Of a stretch of DNA of 64,000 bases, positions 38,158-47,145 are shown one piece after another (position 1 is the first letter of the stretch; each line of letters begins with the position of its first letter). The notes below the pieces were generated by a model, which made no database searches, was not told the DNA's origin, and saw only the letters and a program-made list of their open reading frames with translations. Location: the NCBI RefSeq assembly GCF_000807255.1, contig NZ_CP009268.1, positions 3,068,384 through 3,132,383 on the forward strand. Direction: 5' to 3'. This DNA is from Clostridium pasteurianum DSM 525 = ATCC 6013. Lineage in GTDB: Bacteria > Bacillota > Clostridia > Clostridiales > Clostridiaceae. The position numbers and the translations under genes are program-made.

Positions 38158-39132
38158 TTATAAACTTTTACTCTTTTTAATCTGGCTGTCCAATTCTAAA
38201 AGTAATTTAGCAGTCTCATCTGTAGTAATTAATACATTAATAAATTTTGCTTTTAGAGCGCTTAGTATTGCTGGAACCTTCTCATGGGATTCTGCCACCC
38301 CAACAGAATATTTCAATGTCGTTAATTTATCTAACTCTATAGCAACAGTTCTGTCATTGAGCTCACTATCAACTATATTTCCATTTACATCATAAAATCT
38401 TGAGCATATCTCTCCTATGGCATTATCGTTATTTATATTTATAGTATTATTTCTATATTCACTATTCCATAGTACATTAGAAGACTTATTTAAAGCTCCT
38501 ATTCCAACAAAAGCTATGTTTATTATCTCCCAAAGTCGAGATATATTTTGATAATTTATATCCTTTACTATTGCATCTTTTATAGTTTTATCTGAAGTTA
38601 TAGCTGGTGCATAGAGATAATGAGCTTTTGCTTTAAACTCATTTGCAACCTTAGATACTATTGTGCTCACATGATTTTCACTGTCGCTGTCACTAAACCC
38701 ACCAACTAAAGGGATAATATTAGCTGATATAGGCTTGCAATTTGTAAGTTCTCTTGCCATAGAGGCTAAAGTCGTTCCCCAAGCAAATCCTATAGCATCT
38801 CCATCTTTGCTTATTCTTTTTAAGTACTCTGCTGCTGCATATCCAAGTGCCTGAGCTTTAACAGTGTTCGTTTGTTTTGGTTCTGATGGAACTATACAGG
38901 CCTCTTTCAATTCAAAAGTCTTTTCTATATCTTTTTCTAATTCAAAACATTGGTTATAATCACTTTTTATAGTAATACTTACTATGCCATCCTCTCTAGC
39001 TTTTTTCAAAAGCCTGCTTATAGTAGTCCTATAAATGCCTAATTTTTTAGATATTTCACTCTGTGTCATATTATCTATATAATACAATTGTGATATTTTT
39101 ACTAACATTCTTGTTTCATCCCATTTTGACAT
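38158..39132 (-). CDS. SorC/DeoR-family sugar-phosphate-sensing regulator
   Basis: 325 residues from MSKWDETRMLVKIS; GTGGTGAG precedes this ATG, while a longer frame upstream lacks a site. N-terminal HTH at about 15-50 (MTQSEISKKLGIYRTTISRLL), then the SorC sugar-binding domain (about 60-320) with GFAWGTTLASMA, NIIPLVGGF, FVGIGALN and GEICSRFYDVNG. The family regulates sorbose, sorbitol and similar operons with a sugar phosphate as effector. A CACAAATGTG palindrome upstream, also at srlD and pgi, is its likely operator. Confidence 0.88.
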   Translation of the reverse strand: MSKWDETRMLVKISQLYYIDNMTQSEISKKLGIYRTTISRLLKKAREDGIVSITIKSDYNQCFELEKDIEKTFELKEACIVPSEPKQTNTVKAQALGYAAAEYLKRISKDGDAIGFAWGTTLASMARELTNCKPISANIIPLVGGFSDSDSENHVSTIVSKVANEFKAKAHYLYAPAITSDKTIKDAIVKDINYQNISRLWEIINIAFVGIGALNKSSNVLWNSEYRNNTININNDNAIGEICSRFYDVNGNIVDSELNDRTVAIELDKLTTLKYSVGVAESHEKVPAILSALKAKFINVLITTDETAKLLLELDSQIKKSKSL

Positions 39133-39246
39133 ATATCTCACCACTTTCTTAAATAAAATATTCAATTCATCATGTTTTATATTCCCTATCTGACATCTAA
39201 TAGGTATATAAAAAATATTAGCTGCTTTTATTATAATATACTTTTG

Positions 39247-39256
39247 CACATTTGTG
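39247..39256. promoter_or_regulatory. CACAAATGTG operator-like palindrome (sorC-type gene)
   Basis: Minus-strand context TATCCACAAATGTGCAAAAG, about 115 bp upstream of the SorC-family start. Core identical to the srlD and pgi sites. Confidence 0.5.
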
Positions 39257-39371
39257 GATACATTTCAATTTTGTTGTATAATATCGCTGCTTTTTAATAA
39301 CTAAATGTATCTATATTAAAAGGGATAAAAATTTATAAGACTTGAAAATCATCCATATTAATTATCAAAAT

Positions 39372-40223
39372 TTAAATTTTATCATCTGCCATAGACCCTT
39401 CATGTTCACTGAGACGATTATAAGCATCTCCTTTTTCTGAAACCAACAGTAAAAATAATATTTCCACTACAACCATGGCTGATATTCTTGTGAAACTAAA
39501 TTCATCAAAAAATAACTTTTCTCTAGTGGCCGTATTTATTTTATATTTACACTTATTAGCTAAAGGAGAATTTTCATGATTTGTTATACAAATTGTTTTA
39601 GCTTGTTTCTCATTTGCCACTTCAACTAGAGTTATAAGTCTCTTAGATGACCCGGAATTTGATACAGCTATAACTACATCTTCTGCAGTTAGTGTATATG
39701 CAAAAGCAAGTTGATTTTCCCAGATAGTATTTGCCACAGTAGGTATTCCTATCTGACTAAATTTATATGCTCCATCCAAAATTACAGGTATAGTATTCCC
39801 TAATGCCGCAAATTGGACGATTCTAGCCTTACTTATTATGTCTAATATTTCTCTCATATTGTTTTCATCCATCATGGATATAGTTTGCCTTAACTCTTCA
39901 ATTTTATTTGCCAGTATATTCTGAAGTGATTGACCTATATTCTTTGTACTCAAGTCATTTGATACCTTCTTCTCTTCTGAAGTTACCATCTCTTTTGCAA
40001 TCTCCATTTTCAAATGATGAAACCCCTTGAAATTGCATTTTTTACAAAACCTTATTATTGTGGCTTCACTTACACCACTTTCAGATGACAACTCTGAAAC
40101 TGTCATATCTATAACTTTTTGTTGATTTTCTATAACATAATCTGCAATTTTCTTTTCTGCTTCGTATAGATTTTCATATACCATAAAAATTTTATCTAAT
40201 ACATTTCCTTCTTTATTGAACAA
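39372..40223 (-). CDS. RpiR/MurR-family transcriptional regulator
   Basis: 283 residues from a TTG start with AAAGGAG 10 nt upstream. The N-terminal HTH_6 domain (about 8-80) has YENLYEAEKKIADYVI and SGVSEATIIRFCKKCNFKGF; the SIS domain (about 125-265) has QFAALGNTIPV and VVIAVSNSGSSKRLI, which would bind a sugar phosphate. It stands between the sorbose operon and the SorC-family gene, separated from sorE by a terminator. GAAAT-N3-ATTTC palindromes at the sorD promoter fit RpiR operators. Confidence 0.88.
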   Translation of the reverse strand: MFNKEGNVLDKIFMVYENLYEAEKKIADYVIENQQKVIDMTVSELSSESGVSEATIIRFCKKCNFKGFHHLKMEIAKEMVTSEEKKVSNDLSTKNIGQSLQNILANKIEELRQTISMMDENNMREILDIISKARIVQFAALGNTIPVILDGAYKFSQIGIPTVANTIWENQLAFAYTLTAEDVVIAVSNSGSSKRLITLVEVANEKQAKTICITNHENSPLANKCKYKINTATREKLFFDEFSFTRISAMVVVEILFLLLVSEKGDAYNRLSEHEGSMADDKI

Positions 40224-40267
40224 TTTCTTATTGCTCCTTTACTTAATTTATTCCTATGCTTAATTTA

Positions 40268-40295
40268 ATAATAAACAAAGTATTTTTTTCGTCAA
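40268..40295 (-). promoter_or_regulatory. rpiR-type gene promoter
   Basis: Minus strand TTGACG followed 16-17 bp later by TATTAT/ATTATT. The -35 region (ATTGACGAAA) matches that of sorD, suggesting the same regulator. Confidence 0.45.
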
Positions 40296-40354
40296 TACCA
40301 TAAGATAAAACATTTTTCTATATTAATAAATTCCTTAATAATTTGTTTAATAAA

Positions 40355-40386
40355 AAAGCAGACCAAAATTAGTTTTAGTCTGCTTT
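40355..40386 (-). terminator. Sorbose operon terminator
   Basis: AAAGCAGACTAAAACT / AGTTTT-type hairpin (AAAGCAGAC pairs with GTCTGCTTT) then T-rich minus-strand tail, after sorE. Confidence 0.8.
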
Positions 40387-40426
40387 CTTATTAAATTATA
40401 TAAATTTATTAATGGATAATATTTTT

Positions 40427-41689
40427 TTATATTTCTGGAGCATATTTTATTAAATATTCCTCAGCTTCTGCATTCCATAATCCACCATGATTATCTACTA
40501 TTTTGTTCAATTCTTTTATAAAATTATCATTATTTATATTCTTCATATTTTCTATTTCTGTTAATTCTAATGATTTATGAGTATATACTACCTTTTTACC
40601 ACCAGGTATGTTTGGAAGATTTAATGTAGTTTTTGCCACATCATTCAGTCCAAGGATATGTGTAGCAATCTTTGCTACATTTACATCTCCATTTTCAATC
40701 AATCTAAGTGCTTGTTTCATATCCTTTGTATTTCCTCCGCTAGTACCTACCACATGTGTTGAATTATAATGAACATCATAGAAATTAAATTCAGCTGAAA
40801 ATTTATTATCTACTGGACCAGCAAAGAAATTCAAGCAACCATCATAAGCTAATAATCCCGAAGCAGATTTTGCTAAAGATTTTACAGGTGCAAAAACAAA
40901 TACATCATCGTAACCATAATTATTTTTTGTAAGTCCTCTTAAATATTCTACATCATTTTCTATATCACTAGTATTAACATATTTTAGGTTTATACCCTGT
41001 TTTTTTGCTTCTTCCACTGTGTATAACTTACTTGCTAAGTCTATTTTCTCCCGGACAATTCCTGTAATAACAAGATTCTTAGGTTTTTTAGGACCATGTA
41101 TAGCAAGGTCTATAGCTAAAAATCCCATGGGTCCAGTGGCTCCTAGTAATATCATGTTCCCACCTTCACGAATCCCCATCTTGTGCTCATAATCTTCTCC
41201 TGCTGCCATATGAAAATTAGCATTAAAAGCACCAATAACACAAGATAATGGTTCAACTAAAGAGCCTTCAAAATATGATTTTCCATTATACTCAAGTAAA
41301 CAGTCATTTTCCATTACTACGTTTGGAATGAGAATTTTAGTAGCATCTCCCCCTACATATTTATATGAATATCCAGGTGCCAGTCCTCCTTCTACTCCAA
41401 GATTGGGTTGTATTACAAATTTATCGTCCTCTTTATATTTGTGAGCCCACTTTTGTCCTACTTTTAAAATTTTTCCACAAAATTCATGCCCTATAATTAT
41501 TGGATTTTCACTTACATCATTAGGTACTTTTTTATGATCTTTACCTAGTTCTGCTTCTTTATAGCTTGACATACATAAACTATCACTAATTACTTCTGCT
41601 ATAATTTCGTCCTCTTTAATTTCTGGCAATTCAAATTCTTCTAGTTTTAAATTTTCTTTTCCATATAACCTAACTGCCTTAGTTTTCAT
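40427..41689 (-). CDS. sorE: L-sorbose-1-phosphate reductase
   Basis: 420-residue zinc-type (MDR) dehydrogenase. The N-terminal catalytic domain has SDSLCMSSYKEA and PIIIGHEFCGKI; the Rossmann domain has MILLGATGPMGFLAIDLA. In the Klebsiella sorbose operon SorE reduces L-sorbose-1-phosphate to sorbitol-6-phosphate, which SorD then oxidises. Last gene of the sor operon, about 200 bp after sorM; a palindromic repeat fills most of that gap. Confidence 0.88.
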   Translation of the reverse strand: MKTKAVRLYGKENLKLEEFELPEIKEDEIIAEVISDSLCMSSYKEAELGKDHKKVPNDVSENPIIIGHEFCGKILKVGQKWAHKYKEDDKFVIQPNLGVEGGLAPGYSYKYVGGDATKILIPNVVMENDCLLEYNGKSYFEGSLVEPLSCVIGAFNANFHMAAGEDYEHKMGIREGGNMILLGATGPMGFLAIDLAIHGPKKPKNLVITGIVREKIDLASKLYTVEEAKKQGINLKYVNTSDIENDVEYLRGLTKNNYGYDDVFVFAPVKSLAKSASGLLAYDGCLNFFAGPVDNKFSAEFNFYDVHYNSTHVVGTSGGNTKDMKQALRLIENGDVNVAKIATHILGLNDVAKTTLNLPNIPGGKKVVYTHKSLELTEIENMKNINNDNFIKELNKIVDNHGGLWNAEAEEYLIKYAPEI

Positions 41690-41781
41690 TTATAAATCCA
41701 CTCCTTTAATTATTCATTTATATTTTTTAATGAATTTAGTCGCATCTAGTTTTTTTAATGATATATAATCTATTCATTATT

Positions 41782-41880
41782 ATAGATATCCAATTTCTTA
41801 ATTAAATCTTTCTAACTACAAATGTCTTTTAAAACTTGTATTTTTAAAGCATAAATCTATATTTTAAATTGGATATCTGT
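41782..41880. repeat. Palindromic repeat element, copy 4
   Basis: 99 bp bounded by ATAGATATCCAATTT and AAATTGGATATCTGT, 15-bp terminal inverted repeats with one mismatch. The left 25 bp match copy 2 at 24 positions; the interior has diverged. It lies inside the sor operon between sorM and sorE. Confidence 0.7.
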
Positions 41881-41885
41881 AAAAA

Positions 41886-42725
41886 TTAACTTAATATGCC
41901 TAACCAATAACCAACTATCCCTACAGCGAACAATATAAATATTAATGCTATTGGACTGATTTTCTTTTTAAGTAACTTACATATTACTAATGTAAGTATT
42001 AGTGCAAGAAGGCCAGGTAATAATTGGTCCAAAATAGTTTGTACAGTTGTTATTACTTGCTTACCATCTGATCCTGTAGTCTTTGATACCACTAACGGTA
42101 CATTGATTTTAGTCCATTTTGAAACCAATGCACCCATAACAAATAATCCAAGAATTGAAGCACCTTCTGTCATTTTTTGTAATGTATTTCCAGCCAAGTC
42201 CTTTACTACATCCAATCCTTTTCTGTAGCCATATTCAAGTCCAAACCATAATAGTGCCAGTCTAACAGCGTTAAAGCCAATAAAAAATATAAGTGGACCT
42301 AATATACTTCCCGATAAAGCCATAGATGCTCCAAGTGCTGCCATAATAGGACGTAAAGTTCCCCACATTATAGGATCTCCTACTCCTGCTAAAGGACCCA
42401 TTAATCCAACTTTTAAACTATTTATTGATGATTCTTCTATGTCTGCTCCATTAGCCTTAGTTTCTTCCATTGCAGCAGTTATCCCTAAAATTGGTCCTAC
42501 AAGTCCTGGTGTAACATTGAAAAATACTAAATGTGACTTTAAAGCCTTTATTCTTTCTTCCTTAGTAGAATATAGCCTTTTTATGGCAGGAACCATATCA
42601 AAACAAAAACCTAGTCCATGAATTCTTTCATAATTAAATGATGCTTGCTGTAAATTACTACGTATAAACATATTTACGCGATCCATTTTTGTAAGTTTTT
42701 TTTCATTATTATTCTCATTATCCAT
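41886..42725 (-). CDS. sorM: PTS mannose/sorbose-family EIID
   Basis: 279-residue membrane subunit of the mannose-class permease. Landmarks: LQQASFNYERIHGLGFCFDM, the FFNVTPGLVGPILG-like region and SLKVGLMGPLAGVGDPIMWG. Works with EIIC to import L-sorbose. 29 bp downstream of sorA. Confidence 0.92.
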   Translation of the reverse strand: MDNENNNEKKLTKMDRVNMFIRSNLQQASFNYERIHGLGFCFDMVPAIKRLYSTKEERIKALKSHLVFFNVTPGLVGPILGITAAMEETKANGADIEESSINSLKVGLMGPLAGVGDPIMWGTLRPIMAALGASMALSGSILGPLIFFIGFNAVRLALLWFGLEYGYRKGLDVVKDLAGNTLQKMTEGASILGLFVMGALVSKWTKINVPLVVSKTTGSDGKQVITTVQTILDQLLPGLLALILTLVICKLLKKKISPIALIFILFAVGIVGYWLGILS

Positions 42726-42754
42726 ATTGATTTACCCCCATTCTTATTTATATT

Positions 42755-43588
42755 TTAATCATCCAATTCATCGTCTAATTCATCATCCATTGAAATTTTT
42801 GTTCCTCCAGCCGATTCAACGGCATTTGCATTTCCACTAAATTTAGGAACAGAAAATTTAGGATTCAGCTGAATATATATAATTGCTGCTATTGCTCCTA
42901 TAACTCCAAAAGAGACTAAATTGAAGGTAGTAAATCCTGCTACTACAAATCCAAGATAAAAAAATGGCATTAGGTGCTTTGAGCCCATCATGTTTAAAAC
43001 CATAGCATATCCAACGGCTACTATAAATCCACTAGCTACCTGCAATCCACCTGTAACTACAGGAGGTATCATTCCTAAAAGATTACTTACACCTTCTGGA
43101 CTTACAAAAAGTGAAACTATTAATGCTGGAATTGCTACACGTAACGCCTGAATTATTAATGCAGAAACATGGCATATATCTATTCCCCTAAAATTACCTT
43201 CTGCTGCATATTTATCAGCTGCATGCTGAAAAGCAACGGTAATAGTTCTTGCAAATACTGTCAAAACTTGTCCGGCAGCTGCAACTGGAAGTGCCACAGC
43301 TATTCCTGCGGAAATTGATTGATTTCCTACTATTACTAGTATTGCAGAAATTATACTTGCCAAGGCTGAATCAGGTGACTGTGCCGCTCCTACATTCATC
43401 CATCCAAGGGCTATAAGTTCTAGCGTTCCGCCTAATATAATTCCAGTTTTAACATCTCCTAATACTAATCCTATTAACGTACACGCAATAATAGGACGAT
43501 GGGTTTGGAATGAATCTAAAACACTTCCCATTCCCACAATACAGGATACAATAAATATTAATATAACTTGAACTGCACCTATTTCCAT
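42755..43588 (-). CDS. sorA: PTS mannose/sorbose-family EIIC
   Basis: 277-residue integral membrane channel subunit with about seven hydrophobic segments; SFQTHRPIIACTLIGLVLGD and GGTLELIALGWMNVGAAQSPD (parts) are diagnostic. The acidic C-terminus (DDELDDELDD) is unusual and may be cytoplasmic. Confidence 0.92.
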   Translation of the reverse strand: MEIGAVQVILIFIVSCIVGMGSVLDSFQTHRPIIACTLIGLVLGDVKTGIILGGTLELIALGWMNVGAAQSPDSALASIISAILVIVGNQSISAGIAVALPVAAAGQVLTVFARTITVAFQHAADKYAAEGNFRGIDICHVSALIIQALRVAIPALIVSLFVSPEGVSNLLGMIPPVVTGGLQVASGFIVAVGYAMVLNMMGSKHLMPFFYLGFVVAGFTTFNLVSFGVIGAIAAIIYIQLNPKFSVPKFSGNANAVESAGGTKISMDDELDDELDD

Positions 43589-43617
43589 AATAAGCCCCCC
43601 TATTTTTATTGTGAATT

Positions 43618-44091
43618 TTATAATTTATCCATAATATTAACTTTAGAATCTGTAGCTACTGTTCTAATTTCCAGCTCAATTCCCAAGTCATTTAATTTTT
43701 TAAAAGCTTCTCTATCTGAGTCATCCACTGAAACAGCCTTAGTTATTTGTTTTTTACCTTCTTTAAATGCCATTCCTCCAATGTTTACACTTTTAATATC
43801 TACCCCGCCTTCGACCATTTTTAAAATATCTTTAGGGCATGTAAACAAATAGAACACTTGATCATTTTCATATTTAGGATTCTTATAAACACGAATAGCC
43901 TTATCAATTCCAAGAACATTTACCTTAATTCCTGGTGGTGCTACCTGAAGTAATAAAGATTTTCTAACCGTATCATTTGCTACTTGGTCACTGCAGATAA
44001 TTATTCTCTCTGCCTTTGCTTCCTTTGCCCATACTGTAGCCACTTGTCCATGAATCAATCTATCATCTATCCTAACTAAATTAATTTTCAT
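43618..44091 (-). CDS. sorB: PTS mannose/sorbose-family EIIB
   Basis: 157-residue phosphocarrier starting MKINLVRIDDRLIHGQVATV; the His in LIHGQ is the phosphorylation site. GAGGAG 6 nt upstream decides the start. The upstream sorF stop is 1 nt away. Confidence 0.93.
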   Translation of the reverse strand: MKINLVRIDDRLIHGQVATVWAKEAKAERIIICSDQVANDTVRKSLLLQVAPPGIKVNVLGIDKAIRVYKNPKYENDQVFYLFTCPKDILKMVEGGVDIKSVNIGGMAFKEGKKQITKAVSVDDSDREAFKKLNDLGIELEIRTVATDSKVNIMDKL

Positions 44092-44092
44092 A

Positions 44093-44518
44093 TTATAACT
44101 CCTCCTCACTTATGGCTTCTTGTAATTGTTTACAAGAACGAATATATGAATTTGAACTATCATTTATAGAACTTATAATATCCTTAATTTTAATATCCTC
44201 ATTGTCTCTAATAGATAAAATCTCCAATACCATTGGTAAACTTGCCCCCGTTAAAATATCAATATTTTTATTTATAATTGCAATTTCAAAAGCTGCATTA
44301 TATGGGCTTCCTCCAAATAAATCTACTATAATTAATATCTCTTTTGAGTCTCTGAATTTTTCCATTTTTTCTCTATACTTTTTCTTTAAATTTTCCGTAT
44401 TTTCCCCTGGTGCAAATAATATCGTTTCTACATTTTCCTGTTTACCAAAAATCATTTCAGCTGAATTTATTAATTCTTCTGCTAATCTCCCATGAGCAGC
44501 TATAATAATAGGTATCAT
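44093..44518 (-). CDS. sorF: PTS mannose/sorbose-family EIIA
   Basis: 141-residue phosphocarrier; the phosphorylated His is in IIAAHGRLAEELIN, with LIIVDLFGGSPYNAAF and LTGASLPMVLEIL. Start at MIPIIIAAHG with GGAGG 8 nt upstream. Separate from EIIB, as in sorbose systems. Confidence 0.92.
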   Translation of the reverse strand: MIPIIIAAHGRLAEELINSAEMIFGKQENVETILFAPGENTENLKKKYREKMEKFRDSKEILIIVDLFGGSPYNAAFEIAIINKNIDILTGASLPMVLEILSIRDNEDIKIKDIISSINDSSNSYIRSCKQLQEAISEEEL

Positions 44519-44549
44519 TTCACATTCCTCCAATATAAAATAATTAATT

Positions 44550-45371
44550 TTAACCTCTAGTTTTTCCCCCTGCTATATTATAAGTTACTCCATGAATATA
44601 ACTAGCTCTATCAGAAGCAACATAGCATACTAAATCTGCAACCTCAGTTAATTTTCCTGACCTTCCAAGTGGCGTTGTAGATGTTTTACTATATCCTTCT
44701 CTTAAATTTTCTACGGTAATACCACGAGTGTATGCCAGAGCTGTTTCATATTCTATTGTTCTTAGACCAGTTGCTTCAAGAATTCCTGGTGCTATACCAA
44801 CCACCCTTATTCCTTTTTTTCCCAATTCCTTCGCCCAAGACCTTGTAAAGGAATTCACAGCATTTTTAGTTGCTGCATAGATGCTCTGTCCTTCCGATCC
44901 TTCAAGTCCGCTTTCTGAAGACATATTTATTATTACCCCGCTTCCTTTTTTCACTAGCTCTCTTGCTACTGCTTGTGCACAAAAGAATGCACCTTTCTGA
45001 TTAACGTTTACAATTTTATCAAAAATGTACTCATCCAATTCGTATTTTCCCTTTGGATCATTATCGTCAACTAATAATCTTGGTATATTAATTCCTGCAT
45101 TGTTTACTAAAATATCAATTCCTCCGAAGCTTTCTTTTGCCTTAGCAACCATTTCACTAACACTATTAAAATCTGTTACATCTGTTTTTATATACAATAC
45201 TTTCCCACTATTTTCCCCTATCTCAAAATTAGGTACATTAGAACTCATGTCTCCTACTACTACATTAACTCCATTATCCAAAAACTCCTGAACCACTGCT
45301 TTTCCTATTCCAGATGCTCCCCCTGTAACAATAGCTGTTTTACCTTCTAATCCTAACCATGAATTATTCAT
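44550..45371 (-). CDS. sorD: Sorbitol-6-phosphate 2-dehydrogenase (SDR), sorbose operon
   Basis: 273-residue SDR, paralogue of srlD (about 44 differences by hand count, only about 7 of them in the last 125 residues). TGGASGIGKAV, NNAGINIP, SSESG and YAATK are intact. It oxidises the sorbitol-6-phosphate made by SorE to fructose-6-phosphate. First gene of sorD-F-B-A-M-E. AGGGAG precedes the ATG. Confidence 0.92.
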   Translation of the reverse strand: MNNSWLGLEGKTAIVTGGASGIGKAVVQEFLDNGVNVVVGDMSSNVPNFEIGENSGKVLYIKTDVTDFNSVSEMVAKAKESFGGIDILVNNAGINIPRLLVDDNDPKGKYELDEYIFDKIVNVNQKGAFFCAQAVARELVKKGSGVIINMSSESGLEGSEGQSIYAATKNAVNSFTRSWAKELGKKGIRVVGIAPGILEATGLRTIEYETALAYTRGITVENLREGYSKTSTTPLGRSGKLTEVADLVCYVASDRASYIHGVTYNIAGGKTRG

Positions 45372-45449
45372 AATTACATCTCCCTCTTATTTATATTGAA
45401 AATTATACTTTACAATGCAAAATATAATTTTTGCATTGTACATTTTAAA

Positions 45450-45565
45450 GAAATTTTATTTCTTATCATGGTTATATCATATTACAAAAATTTTATTTCG
45501 TCAATATACTTTTATAAAAAAATAAATTTTATTTCTTTAAATATTTATATATAAAATTTTATTTT
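45450..45565. promoter_or_regulatory. Four GAAATTTTATTTC-type boxes at sorD
   Basis: Boxes centred near 45456, 45493, 45529 and 45557 share AAATTTTATTT(C/T). The first, GAAATTTTATTTC (45450-45462), is a palindrome with 5-bp arms. They bracket the sorD promoter. RpiR family operators often take a TGAAATNNNATTTCA-like form. Confidence 0.5.
45476..45504 (-). promoter_or_regulatory. sorD promoter
   Basis: Minus strand TTGACG (45504-45499), 17-bp spacer, TATGAT (45481-45476). The second RpiR-like box overlaps the spacer. The remaining part of the 408-bp gap, 45566-45779, has only a weak hairpin. Confidence 0.65.
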
Positions 45566-45779
45566 CCGAACTGTAAATATAGAACTTATTTATCATAAAA
45601 AAATAAAAAAGGATAATGCAAGTATTAATAACTACTCACACTATCCCTATTTATAATATCTTTTTGTAAACAATGATTATTTTATATGACAAATTTTCCA
45701 ATCATCATTAATATTTTATTATATAAAATTTTCTTTTTAGATATAAAACTTATGATATCTATATTTAAAAACTAAATTC

Positions 45780-46061
45780 CTACAATATCTCCACATTTAT
45801 ATCTTCCAATACAGCCTCCGTATTGCCCTCAATAAAATTTATTACATGTTGAATCATTTCATCCGCATGCTTTCTCTCACTACTGACACAGGCAATACCT
45901 AAACTTATAGTTTGGTGATAATCTTGATTATCTACTTCTGCTATAGATACATTAAATTTATTTTTCACTTTTCCAATTATACTTTTTACTATCATTCTCT
46001 TCTCCTTTAAAGAATGTACCCAATTAGCTCCAAGTTTTACTGTTGCAGTACCAATAATCAT
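45780..46061 (-). CDS. DUF503 family protein (YlxP-like)
   Basis: 93-residue small protein starting MIIGTATVKL; the family stretch HSLKEKRMIVKSIIGKVKNKF and the YHQTISLGIACVSSE region are clear. GGAGG 8 nt upstream decides the start over one five codons earlier. YlxP members usually sit beside infB/rbfA; here it is solitary. Biochemical role unknown. Confidence 0.88.
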   Translation of the reverse strand: MIIGTATVKLGANWVHSLKEKRMIVKSIIGKVKNKFNVSIAEVDNQDYHQTISLGIACVSSERKHADEMIQHVINFIEGNTEAVLEDINVEIL

Positions 46062-46185
46062 AAATATCTCCTCCAATTTGTAGCAAGCTATTATTTATCT
46101 AAAACTTTTACTACTATCTTCACTTATGAAAAATAAAAATTATAGTAACTAGTTTTAAATGTAAAATTATACTCCATAATAATTT

Positions 46186-46851
46186 TTATTTCAAAAATAA
46201 GCCTTCTAACTGCTCCAATTTTAGATCCTTAAAAGAATCTATTATAAAATCTGCTGCTGATAAATCCTGATTTCCTGAATTGATATTTCTATATCCAATA
46301 CATTTCATTCCAGCTTTTTTAGCGGCTATAGAACCATTGTGTGAATCTTCAATTACCAAGCAATCTTCAGGATTTATTTTAAGTTTTTCAGCAGCGTATA
46401 AAAATATGTCTGGACTAGGTTTACTTCTCTCAACAAAATCTCCACTTACCAATAGGTCAAAACACTCATCTATACCTATGACTTCTACAATTCTTTCTAT
46501 GACATTTATAGGCGATGATGATGCAACGGCCAATTCCAATTTATGATTATGTATATTTTTTACCAGTTCATCAACTCCAATTATTGGTTTTATTATTGTA
46601 TCTTTAGCTGTTATATATTCAAAATATTTTTGTCTGTTCATATGAACTAATTCTTCAACAGATAGACTTAAATTATATTTATTTTTTATATCATTCCATT
46701 TATAATTAGTAGTAGATCCAATGTACTGTGAATGACCAACAGTTACTGGATCTAAACCTAAACCTTCCAGTATTTTTTCATGTATTTTCAAGTGATCAGG
46801 TTCACTGTCAATTAAAACTCCATCCATATCAAAAATTACTAATTTTAACAT
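46186..46851 (-). CDS. HAD-superfamily hydrolase (beta-phosphoglucomutase-like)
   Basis: 221 residues. Motif I VIFDMDGVLIDSEPDH, motif II VASSSPI, the Lys in RSKPSPDIFLYAAEKL and motif IV EDSHNGSIAAKKAGM are intact, with a helical cap between. Substrate probably a sugar phosphate, either phosphatase or mutase. GGGGGAG precedes the ATG. Downstream 46867-47119 holds no gene. Confidence 0.85.
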   Translation of the reverse strand: MLKLVIFDMDGVLIDSEPDHLKIHEKILEGLGLDPVTVGHSQYIGSTTNYKWNDIKNKYNLSLSVEELVHMNRQKYFEYITAKDTIIKPIIGVDELVKNIHNHKLELAVASSSPINVIERIVEVIGIDECFDLLVSGDFVERSKPSPDIFLYAAEKLKINPEDCLVIEDSHNGSIAAKKAGMKCIGYRNINSGNQDLSAADFIIDSFKDLKLEQLEGLFLK

Positions 46852-47119
46852 AAGTATCTCCCCCAAAAATTAAATTATTTACTACATATTTTACTGTATC
46901 AACTGAAATCACACAAATAATTTTTTTAAATAAATGATTTCTGATAGACTTTTAACCTTTACACAGGCTAATTTTAATTGATTTTTTATTCATCCAAGCA
47001 AACTCAAATTTTATTTATCATATTTTAATCAGCATATAAATCTTAGTAAACCTATACAGCAAAATTATTGTATCATAATTATTAATATATTCGTTAATGT
47101 TTTTTATAGAAATTAATAA

Positions 47120-47140
47120 AAGAGGGCCATAAGCCCTCTT
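47120..47140 (-). terminator. Terminator of the small-protein cluster
   Basis: AAGAGGGC / GCCCTCTT hairpin followed by T-rich minus-strand sequence, directly after the 47146 gene. Confidence 0.75.
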
Positions 47141-47145
47141 ATTTT

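Noticed and set aside
45450-45565. Short regular repeats upstream of sorD as a CRISPR array
   Set aside because: Units are only about 12 bp, spacing is uneven and no cas genes exist; promoter operators explain them better.
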